Part shown: positions 29,696 through 35,189 of the stretch, in pieces
How positions within the stretch are numbered: position 1 is the stretch's first letter
Layout: each line of letters starts with the position of its first letter
Assembly: GCA_022565155.1 (NCBI GenBank)
Contig: JADFKB010000018.1
Coordinates: forward strand, 1 to 35,189
Direction of reading: 5' to 3'
From: Chloroflexota bacterium
Lineage (GTDB): Bacteria > Chloroflexota > Dehalococcoidia > DSTF01 > RBG-16-68-14
DNA: 35,189 nucleotides
Notes under the pieces: model-generated
Seen by the model: only the letters and a program-made list of their open reading frames with translations
The model's database searches: none
Told to the model about the DNA's origin: nothing
Made by a program: the position numbers and the translations under genes

Positions 29696-30583
29696 CTAGC
29701 GGCGCCTGGGCGGATCGGCTCCTGACGCGGCGTCGAACTTGCCGCTCGCCAGCTCCTCGCGCGCGGCGATCAGCCAGTTCAGCACGCGGCGGCGAGGCCG
29801 ACCTGTTCGAACCGACGGCTCGTGTGCTGGAGCCGATGTCAGCACGAACGGGCCACTGGCCTCAGGCGGCTGCTGCCGTGGCGATCCGCCCCGCGAAGAG
29901 CGGTTGGAGCCGGTGACGAACGCCAGGCCGGCGCCGACGACGCCGGTGCTCAGCCAGGCGATGCCAGCGCCGATCAGACCGGCGATCAGCCAGATCTGGA
30001 CGTTATCCGTACCCAGGCTGCCCGGGCCGGTCCCCGCGTCCGGCAGCGATTCGCTCAGGACATCTGACGTGCCGCTGTCGGTCAGCGGCGGCGAGCCGAC
30101 CGCCACACAAGCGAACCTGCCGTTTTGGGTATTCGGCGTCAGAGGCTGCGGATCGCCGATCGTCGCGTCCGCCAGCTCGACGACGACGACCGTGAGGTCG
30201 CTCATGCCCTCGGTCAAACAAGCGAAGGTGATACCGGCGAGCTTCGTGTCGCCCAGCAGACCGACCGCGCTGGCGCCCGTGAATCGGACGACACCGTCAG
30301 CGAAGTTCGGGTTGCAGACGCCGCCCTGCTCTGCGGTGCAGCTCAGGGCGAAGATGATCGCCGAGTCGTACTGCACATCGACCGTCCACGCGCCCAAGCC
30401 TTCCCCAGCGACGTCAAGGGCCAACGCATCTACCGACGCCTCGCTGCCCAGCGCAACGGTAGCTGATTCGACGGCGATAACCTCGCCTACGGCCGATGTC
30501 TGCCCAGCCGTCATGCCGAACAGCAGCACGACGCCCGCGATTGCGCCGGCCAGGCTGATACTGAATCTCTTTCGTCCGATCAT
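29696..30583 (-). CDS. Membrane-anchored cohesin-like surface protein, short paralogue
   Basis: A 295-residue paralogue of the 26835 gene. Signal peptide MIGRKRFSISLAGAIAGVVL and onward; cohesin-like domain (about 35-150) with VALGSEASVDAL, GLGAWTVDVQYDSAII and LLGDTKLAGITFACL; then a short linker that reads straight into SLPDAGTGPGSLG and the membrane helix VQIWLIAGLIGAGIAWLSTG, with an Arg-rich tail ending PPRRR. The two excalibur modules of the long form are absent. The conserved cohesin core and tail differ by many substitutions, so the duplication is not recent, yet the frame is intact. ATG 30581-30583 has GGAGGG upstream. It has its own copy of the promoter and leader hairpin. Confidence 0.78.
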   Translation of the reverse strand: MIGRKRFSISLAGAIAGVVLLFGMTAGQTSAVGEVIAVESATVALGSEASVDALALDVAGEGLGAWTVDVQYDSAIIFALSCTAEQGGVCNPNFADGVVRFTGASAVGLLGDTKLAGITFACLTEGMSDLTVVVVELADATIGDPQPLTPNTQNGRFACVAVGSPPLTDSGTSDVLSESLPDAGTGPGSLGTDNVQIWLIAGLIGAGIAWLSTGVVGAGLAFVTGSNRSSRGGSPRQQPPEASGPFVLTSAPAHEPSVRTGRPRRRVLNWLIAAREELASGKFDAASGADPPRRR

Positions 30584-30689
30584 CACTGTCCCTCCGCTAA
30601 CGGATCTTCCCCCTCTAACCTTTCCAACACGTTCCGCGAATAGCCGTTACAGACTCGTCCCCCTCACATAGATCGAGAGAAAACGAACC

Positions 30690-30717
30690 GGCCATCGCTC
30701 CTGAGTTTGAGTTGGCC
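30690..30717 (-). promoter_or_regulatory. Conserved leader hairpin, copy B
   Basis: Minus-strand RNA folds as GGCCA...GA-TGGCC with an inner CTC/GAG pairing. The outer closing pair changes from G-U in copy A to G-C here, keeping the stem. It sits about 10 nt from the predicted 5' end. Confidence 0.5.
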
Positions 30718-30733
30718 CACTACCAGCGCAGTT

Positions 30734-30761
30734 ATTATACATCGGCCCTGTAACGGGTCAA
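30734..30761 (-). promoter_or_regulatory. Sigma70 promoter of cohesin protein gene, copy B
   Basis: On the minus strand TTGACC (30761-30756), 16-bp spacer and TATAAT (30739-30734), giving a leader of about 144 nt. Confidence 0.7.
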
Positions 30762-30850
30762 GAGAATGCCGGAGCGGCCACGCTGAGTGCGTAGCGCCGG
30801 GTTTACCATTCAGATCGACGCCATACGCAGCGCAGTCAGCTTCGCAGGCT

Positions 30851-31044
30851 CCGATTCAGACGCTTCGATAACTCTCTATAAATATCGGTTACGTGCGCGT
30901 TCGGCTCCAGGCCTGGCGGTTAGCCGCAATAGGGAATACGCGTACTTCTCCCTTGCGCGCCTGTACATAAGCGTTAGCGGCCACCGGGGCGTTTGCAATC
31001 AGTCAGAACGGCACCGTGTGAAAGAGGAAGCGAGCTGCGTACAG
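30851..31044. other. Gene-free stretch
   Basis: Nothing convincing between the end of duplication copy B and the GGDEF-like gene. An open frame at 30787-31104 overlaps both neighbours' sequence and has no ribosome site. Confidence 0.4.
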
Positions 31045-31437
31045 CTACGCGGCATCCTCCATGAGGCGTTTCAGTTGTGCCTTGTTCTGCGGAAACGCAA
31101 GTAGTTCGTAATCCCAGCCGCTCTCTGTATCGCCGAATGCGGCGCGGAGACGTTCTAGAAGAGCGGCGGCGCCGGAAACATCGGTCTCAGGCAGCAAGAC
31201 GAGCACCATGGATTCACCGTCTAGGATGCATACCACATCGCAGCCGCGTGTGAGGCCGTTCGCCACAACGTCCAGAGATGGGGCGCTGAACTGCCTCACG
31301 TGCTCCGGGGGCCGCAGCGTCAGGATGGTAAAGGGGTGTCCGTACCGATCACTGCGGACTATCTCATCGGCAAGCCGCTCCAAGAGCTCTGCGCCGCTCA
31401 CAATCACCTGTTGTCGATCATCGGCATCGGATCTCAT
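31045..31437 (-). CDS. Degenerate GGDEF-like domain protein
   Basis: A 130-residue cytosolic protein. The pattern is that of a GGDEF fold: IVRSDRYGHPFTILTLRPPE (N-terminal helix and first strand), DVVANGLTRGCDVVCILDGE (helix and hairpin), and MVLVLLPETDVSGAAALLER (strand and helix). The catalytic GGDEF is replaced by DGESM, and the domain lacks about 30 residues of a full diguanylate cyclase, so it should be inactive; it may bind a nucleotide or a partner. No sensor domain is attached. ATG 31437 has GGAGG 6 nt upstream, and that site lies within one arm of a 10-bp inverted repeat. It stands alone, between gene-free DNA and tRNA-Arg. Confidence 0.6.
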   Translation of the reverse strand: MRSDADDRQQVIVSGAELLERLADEIVRSDRYGHPFTILTLRPPEHVRQFSAPSLDVVANGLTRGCDVVCILDGESMVLVLLPETDVSGAAALLERLRAAFGDTESGWDYELLAFPQNKAQLKRLMEDAA

Positions 31438-31443
31438 CTCAAA

Positions 31444-31497
31444 CCTCCGTCGTTACGTTCGACTCCTAGTATTATTCTCGGCACGTCACGACGGAGG
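31444..31497 (-). promoter_or_regulatory. 10-bp inverted repeat covering the ribosome-binding site
   Basis: CCTCCGTCGT (31444-31453) and ACGACGGAGG (31488-31497) are perfect complements 34 bp apart. On the minus strand the proximal arm contains the Shine-Dalgarno of the GGDEF-like gene, so an RNA starting upstream could hide it. A -10-like AATACT lies within the loop, so a DNA operator around the promoter is the alternative. Confidence 0.5.
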
Positions 31498-31578
31498 CGT
31501 AGACCCACCAAGCCCATCGTGAATTAGACGGGGGTTTCTTACATGATCTGCCGTTGGGGGTGCTGTAATCGCTAGATA

Positions 31579-31654
31579 TGGCGCGCCCGGAGGGATTCGA
31601 ACCCCCGACCCTCGGTTCCGAAGACCGATGCTCTGTCCACTGAGCTACGAGCGC
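31579..31654 (-). tRNA. tRNA-Arg (anticodon TCG)
   Basis: Minus strand. Acceptor GCGCTCG/CGGGCGC, D-arm GCTC/GAGC, anticodon stem TCGGT/ACCGA with loop CTTCGGA (anticodon TCG), T-arm GGGGG-TTCGAAT-CCCTC, discriminator G at 31582 and encoded CCA at 31581-31579. Confidence 0.96.
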
Positions 31655-31857
31655 GTGAACCGCGCAGCCTTGCCGGCTGTTGCGCCAACGGCGCAGGCTG
31701 CGTACAGTGGCGTCGCGGAGCGCCGACGCTACGCAGCACCGTGTCAGTCTAACATAGCCGTTTTCGCACTCTCAACGAGATTGCGCAAGGCTGCGCGAAG
31801 GCGAACCAGCAGGCAGCAACGCACCACGAAGGACGGGATTCCAGTCAGAGGCGCACG

Positions 31858-33222
31858 ATGGCCGACGAGACGACCGCGCAAGACCAGGACGACTCGGCGC
31901 TGCGCGACGCGCAACGCCTGCTGGAGTCGGAATCGACCGATGCCGGCCTGACCCGGCTCGCCGCTCTCCACCCGGCAGACCAGGCCCACGTCCTCAGCCA
32001 GCTCGATTCTGAGCTACGCGCGCCGCTCCTCTCGCGCATCTCCCAACCTGCGCTGGCTGAGATTTTTGAATACCTGAAAGACGAGCCGCGCCACGCCGTC
32101 GTCGATGAGCTGGCGACGGCGCTGCTCGGCCCGCTGCTCGACCAGGTTGACCGCGACATCGCCGTCGATATCCTGCACGGCCTGTCGCCGGAGCGGGCGC
32201 AGCAGGCGCTGGCCGCGATGACCAGCGCGCCAGACATCGCGCCGCTGCTCGCGCACCCGGACGAGACGGCCGGCGGCCGCATGACGACAGACTACGTCGC
32301 GTTCCAGCGAGACTGGACGGTCGAGCAGGCGCTCTCGTACCTGCGGCGCACCCGGCCGGCGGCGGAGCAGGTCTTCTACCTCTATGTGGTGGATAGCGAG
32401 GAGCGGCTGGAAGGCGTGGTCAGCCTGCGCCAGATCGTCGTCGCCGAGCCGGAGGAACGGATCAGCACGCTGATGACGCCGGAAGTGGTGAGCGTGCTCG
32501 CCACGGCGGACCAGGAGGAGGCGGCGCGGCGCGTCCAGCGCTACAACTTCATCGCGCTGCCCGTCGTCGACGAGCGGCAGCGGCTCATCGGCGTCGTCAG
32601 CATCGACGACCTGATGGACGTGGCGGAGGAGGAGGCGACGGAGGACATGTACCGCATGGCGGGCCTGGCCGAGCGCGAGAGCCTGCAACGGCCTGTCGCC
32701 CGTTCGCTGCTACCGAGACTTGGCTGGCTGCTGGTCGCGCTCGTCTCCGTCTTCGCGGCGGCGGCGGTCGTCGACGCCTTTGAGGGGACTATAGAGCGGG
32801 CGGCGGCGCTGGCGGTCTTCATGCCCGTGATCGCCGGCCTGGGCGGCAACGCCGGCGTGCAGACGATTACGCTCGTCGTGCGCTCGCTCGCTCTCGGAAA
32901 TGTGGAGCTGCGCGATGTCCGGCGCGTGCTGTTGCGCGAGCTGCTGATCGGCGTCACCAACGGCGTCATTTTCGGCCTGATCGTGGGGCTGTTGATCTTC
33001 GCTTGGAAGGGAAACGTGGGGCTGAGCGTCGTCGCCGGCGTCGCCATGCTGCTCAACATGACGATGGCTGTCACAGCCGGCGTGCTGGTGCCGGTTTCCC
33101 TGCGCGCGCTGCGATTAGATCCCGCCCTCGCCTCCGGCGTGCTGGTGACGACGTTCACCGATGTATTAGGCTTCTTCTTTTTCCTGGGGCTGGCGACGCT
33201 GATGATTGATCGTATCGCCTAG
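31858..33222 (+). CDS. mgtE: MgtE-family magnesium channel
   Basis: A 454-residue MgtE protein of normal length. N-terminal MgtE_N helical domain (about 15-130, with LAALHPADQAHVLSQLD and AVDILHGLSPERAQQALAAM), a TAGGRMTTDYV linker, two CBS domains (about 145-265; VVDSEERLEGVVSLRQIVVA and LPVVDERQRLIGVVSIDDLM) that sense Mg inside the cell, a connecting helix, then five membrane helices from about 290. The channel motifs are PVIAGLGGNAGVQT and TTFTDVLGFFFFLGLA, which carries the conserved Mg-binding Asp. ATG 31858 has only a weak site (CAGAGG). No clear Mg riboswitch is seen in the 200 bp before it. It is convergent with the lipoprotein gene, with a 10-bp gap. Confidence 0.93.
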   Translation: MADETTAQDQDDSALRDAQRLLESESTDAGLTRLAALHPADQAHVLSQLDSELRAPLLSRISQPALAEIFEYLKDEPRHAVVDELATALLGPLLDQVDRDIAVDILHGLSPERAQQALAAMTSAPDIAPLLAHPDETAGGRMTTDYVAFQRDWTVEQALSYLRRTRPAAEQVFYLYVVDSEERLEGVVSLRQIVVAEPEERISTLMTPEVVSVLATADQEEAARRVQRYNFIALPVVDERQRLIGVVSIDDLMDVAEEEATEDMYRMAGLAERESLQRPVARSLLPRLGWLLVALVSVFAAAAVVDAFEGTIERAAALAVFMPVIAGLGGNAGVQTITLVVRSLALGNVELRDVRRVLLRELLIGVTNGVIFGLIVGLLIFAWKGNVGLSVVAGVAMLLNMTMAVTAGVLVPVSLRALRLDPALASGVLVTTFTDVLGFFFFLGLATLMIDRIA

Positions 33223-33232
33223 GACGCCTCGC

Positions 33233-34198
33233 CTAGGGCGTTCGGCCGGCCGGCGTTGCGGTTGCGGCAGGCGTTTCGTCGGGATCGACCGGCTCGCGAG
33301 CGGGGTTCACTTGCACCTGGATGCGCACCTCGGTATAGCGATCCGACCGTGTGAACGGCGCGGCGAAGACATCGCCCTGGATGTCGGTCAGCTCATCGCG
33401 AAAATCGAACCGCCCCTCCAGCCCGAACGCCGCAGTATCCTGCACCGTCCAGCCGCGCTGCTGGAAGGCGTCGCGGTAGAACTCCAGCACCTCGTCCTGG
33501 GCGGCGGTCGTCAGGAAGATGACCAGGAAGCTCTCCAGCCCCGGCTCGCGGAAGAACGCCGTATCCGTGATCGTCGCGCCGGCAAATAGCGGGACGTCGG
33601 GCGGGAACGCAGCCGGCAGGGCGCGGCCGGGCGGCAGCTCGAACTGGGGCTGCTGATCGAGGAAGGCGCCGGCGTCCTGCATCGAGATGAGGATGCTGGT
33701 GCGATCATCGTCGCCGCCGGTCGCGATCGAGACGACGCCGGCGATATCGATGTCCTCCACGTTGAAGAACTGGAGCGTGTCCAACTGGCTCATGGAGAAG
33801 CTGCTCTGTAGCTGCCACGGGTCCTCCTCCAGCGCCTGTTCATAGAACGTTCGTACTGCATCTGCATCGTCCGCCGTGTCCAGCACGATGAAGTAGAGCA
33901 CCGGCTGTGCCACCACGTCCGCCTCTTGCCCTGAATCGCCGGCGCTGACCGGCGTCCGCTCACGACTGGAGACGATGATCTCGGCGCCGGGGTAGAGCGG
34001 CGGCTGCGCGGGCAAGCCGTCCGGCAGGCGGCCGGGAAAGCTATCGAGCGCTTCACTGCCTTGCGTACCCGCCGCAAGCAGCAAGCGGTGGATGATGCCG
34101 GCGGCGCTGTCGTCCTCGGCGCCGCCGCCGCAGCCGCTAGCGGCGAGGAGCGCGGCGGCCAGAATCGCCGCTGGAATCGCACACAGATACAATCGCAC
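33233..34198 (-). CDS. Lipoprotein of unknown function with two internal repeats
   Basis: A 321-residue lipoprotein. Signal: MRLYLCAIPAAILAAALLAASGC with lipobox AASGC, so the lipid Cys is at about residue 23. The mature part holds two copies of one domain. The first has PPLYPGAEIIVSS then LYFIVLDTADDADAVRTFYE and EDPWQL; the second has DVPLFAGATITDTA then LVIFLTTAAQDEVLEFYRDA and QRGWTV. The shared pattern is P-x-P/A-GA-x-I ... FxxTxxxxxxVxxFYxxAxxxxxW. The C-terminus is Pro/Ala/Thr-rich. Function unknown. GTG 34198 has ACGAGG at good spacing; the longer ORF to 34300 would run into tRNA-His. Confidence 0.72.
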   Translation of the reverse strand: MRLYLCAIPAAILAAALLAASGCGGGAEDDSAAGIIHRLLLAAGTQGSEALDSFPGRLPDGLPAQPPLYPGAEIIVSSRERTPVSAGDSGQEADVVAQPVLYFIVLDTADDADAVRTFYEQALEEDPWQLQSSFSMSQLDTLQFFNVEDIDIAGVVSIATGGDDDRTSILISMQDAGAFLDQQPQFELPPGRALPAAFPPDVPLFAGATITDTAFFREPGLESFLVIFLTTAAQDEVLEFYRDAFQQRGWTVQDTAAFGLEGRFDFRDELTDIQGDVFAAPFTRSDRYTEVRIQVQVNPAREPVDPDETPAATATPAGRTP

Positions 34199-34257
34199 GC
34201 GGAACCTCGTTTTCGAATCGAAAGCCTGAGATCGCCGGGAGAGGAGCAGGCGGCGGG

Positions 34258-34334
34258 TGGGGTGGACGGAGGGATTCGAACCCTCGATCTCCTGGGCCAC
34301 AACCAGGTGCCTTAACCGCTAGGCTACGCCCACC
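34258..34334 (-). tRNA. tRNA-His (anticodon GTG)
   Basis: Minus strand. Acceptor GTGGGCG/CGTCCAC with the extra G-1 encoded at 34334, anticodon stem CCTGG/CCAGG with loop TTGTGGC (anticodon GTG), T-arm GAGGG-TTCGAAT-CCCTC, discriminator C at 34261 and encoded CCA at 34260-34258. Confidence 0.96.
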
Positions 34335-34377
34335 GCGAATAACGTCTGAAGTTCCAGAATCGAACCTCGACTGTGGC

Positions 34378-34406
34378 AGTCTACCACGGGCTTGTGGGCT
34401 TGACAA
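34378..34406 (-). promoter_or_regulatory. Promoter of tRNA-His
   Basis: On the minus strand TTGTCA (34406-34401), 17-bp spacer ending in TGG, and TAGACT (34383-34378). The -35 hexamer overlaps that of the divergent promoter. Confidence 0.6.
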
Positions 34407-34428
34407 ACAGCTACAGATGGGGGATACT
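34400..34428 (+). promoter_or_regulatory. Sigma70 promoter facing the secreted protein gene
   Basis: TTGACA (34400-34405), 17-bp spacer and GATACT (34423-34428). It would give a leader of about 250 nt to the ATG at 34686, unless a nearer promoter exists. Confidence 0.6.
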
Positions 34429-34685
34429 CTGCATGCTGTATGCGCTCCCCTTAGGCAGGAGTGCTGGTGGTAACCTCCCCGCTAGTGGTCTCGGAACGGG
34501 CTATCTATGCCTCGTATTCATCGTTCACGCGGTCAGCGCCGGAACAGGCGGGCGGCGCTGCTTGATCCGCGTGATCATGACGTAAAAATTGACGTGCGGA
34601 GGCGAAAGGAGGGGGCGCTAGGCACCAGGTAAGATTAGTAATCACACGTTTCACAGAAGAACATGATCGATTAGGAGGAAAACAA
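34429..34685 (+). other. Long leader or untranslated RNA region
   Basis: About 257 bp between a good promoter and the next gene, without a coding frame of its own. No known riboswitch, SRP RNA or 6S pattern was recognised. A strong AGGAGG lies just before 34686. Confidence 0.4.
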
Positions 34686-35189
34686 ATGCATCGCACGCGA
34701 ACTCGTTTGCGAATAAGTTTCGGCCTGGTTGCCATGATGGTCGTGCTGGCGATGGTCGCCTTCATGACCATGGTGAGCAGCAACGGCACGACGTCCGTGT
34801 CCGCCAGCGACCCGACGCCGACGGCAGGCGGGCCATCGGATGGGTTCAAGATCCTGGCCAAAGTAACCAAAGATAACCTTCCGATTCTCACCATCACCAA
34901 GAAAGGTGCCCAGACCATCTCGGTTGATGACAACGTCCTCTGGGGCGGAGACCGCTATCGGGTCACTGCCCGCGACGGGACGACTGTGACTATCGAAACG
35001 CAACCGTGCAATACTGATGACGGCGGCAGCTACCCACCGGACACGGATTGGGTCTACCAGCCGAACACGTGCCCGCCGCCGCCAACGCCAACGCCGCCGC
35101 CGCCAACGCCAACGCCGAGCGGCAAGCCCGGCACCGACGGCAACCTGAGCGGCGTCTCGGACCTGCAGGTCACCGCCGGCAACGGCGCA
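34686..35189 (+). CDS. Secreted protein with Pro/Thr linker, N-terminal part (cut by window edge)
   Basis: The first 168 codons of an exported protein; the frame stays open to the window end. Signal peptide: basic MHRTRTRLRIS, hydrophobic FGLVAMMVVLAMVAFMTMV, then SSNGTTSVSA with cleavage near residue 40. A small beta-rich domain follows (about 52-105, with FKILAKVTKDNLPILTITKK and RYRVTARDGTTVTIET) containing a single Cys, C107, before a Tyr/Asp-rich stretch and C128. Then a proline linker CPPPPTPTPPPPTPTPSG, encoded by two 21-bp direct repeats near 35079-35120, leads into a Gly/Asp-rich region. No family recognised; surface or extracellular. AGGAGG fixes the start. Confidence 0.75.
   Translation, partial: MHRTRTRLRISFGLVAMMVVLAMVAFMTMVSSNGTTSVSASDPTPTAGGPSDGFKILAKVTKDNLPILTITKKGAQTISVDDNVLWGGDRYRVTARDGTTVTIETQPCNTDDGGSYPPDTDWVYQPNTCPPPPTPTPPPPTPTPSGKPGTDGNLSGVSDLQVTAGNGA

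Larger units (their letters stand above)
29503..30850 (-). repeat. Segmental duplication, copy B
   Basis: Matches 26066-28349 across the hydratase relic, the palindrome, the cohesin protein gene, leader hairpin, promoter and about 80 bp upstream of it. It lacks 576 bp of hydratase, roughly 270 bp that encode the excalibur modules, and about 90 bp of the leader. Confidence 0.8.

Noticed and set aside
31656-31857. Mg-sensing M-box riboswitch before mgtE
   Set aside because: Only short GC-rich inverted repeats are visible; none of the conserved M-box sequence elements could be matched.
34429-34685. SRP RNA or 6S RNA
   Set aside because: A GGAA-like loop and a T-poor fold were considered, but the conserved SRP core and the 6S open bubble are not present.
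1-35189. CRISPR array, insertion sequence, prophage or secondary-metabolite cluster
   Set aside because: No regularly spaced repeats, transposase, integrase, phage structural genes or large synthases are seen. The only repeats are those listed.

Overview
The window is GC-rich bacterial chromosome with 27 confidently called protein genes (two of them cut by the window edges), about four broken or doubtful ones, and three tRNAs. There is no rRNA or marker gene. The mix of genes suggests a Chloroflexota bacterium of the Dehalococcoidia/SAR202 type: two luciferase-like oxidoreductases of different subfamilies, two haloalkane dehalogenases, a CoxG/MocA/XdhC set, GMC, P450 and acetoacetate-decarboxylase-like enzymes, and cohesin plus excalibur surface proteins. 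That placement is inference. An actinobacterium-like lineage is the main alternative.

Layout. 1-3070 (minus): xdhC, mocA-like and coxG, which mature molybdenum hydroxylases, followed by an edge-cut hydantoinase/acetone-carboxylase-type gene. 3177-7180 (plus): a TetR protein reduced to its DNA-binding domain, a cytochrome P450, a frameshifted nitronate monooxygenase stub, an acetoacetate decarboxylase family protein and a glutamine-synthetase-like ligase. 7185-9259: an FHA-like remnant, palindromic repeats, two small unknown proteins (one secreted) and a pentapeptide repeat protein. 9401-11766: a methyltransferase and a membrane glycosyltransferase, a likely envelope-glycan pair. 11850-13144: tRNA-Glu and a 1.15-kb segment between 14-bp direct repeats, with a gene of unknown function. 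13134-18801: luciferase-like oxidoreductase, sugar dehydrogenase lipoprotein, DinB-like protein, EEP nuclease/phosphatase, PHP phosphatase and DMT transporter.

19035-23758 (plus) is the most coherent catabolic unit: haloalkane dehalogenase, GMC oxidoreductase, D-threonine-aldolase-like PLP enzyme, and a second haloalkane dehalogenase that carries a lipoprotein signal. A dehalogenase outside the membrane, a cytosolic one and an alcohol oxidase could form a dehalogenation and oxidation route. 23933-24557 is a zinc-ribbon/RRM pair resembling an RNA-chaperone operon. 24838-25953 is an SsuD-like monooxygenase.

25974-30850 holds a segmental duplication. One copy has an intact enoyl-CoA hydratase gene and a cohesin/excalibur membrane-anchored protein. 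The second has a shorter cohesin protein and an enoyl-CoA hydratase relic made by an in-frame 576-bp deletion at a 5-bp microhomology. Promoter, leader hairpin and terminator palindrome are all duplicated. 31045-35189: a degenerate GGDEF-like protein, tRNA-Arg, MgtE magnesium channel, a lipoprotein with an internal repeat, tRNA-His, and the start of a secreted protein whose promoter shares its -35 element with the tRNA-His promoter.

Two patterns run through the window. Most recognisable promoters are extended -10 boxes (TGnTAnnnT), and several -10 boxes lie so close to the start codon that the mRNAs should be leaderless. No CRISPR array, transposase, integrase or prophage gene is visible.
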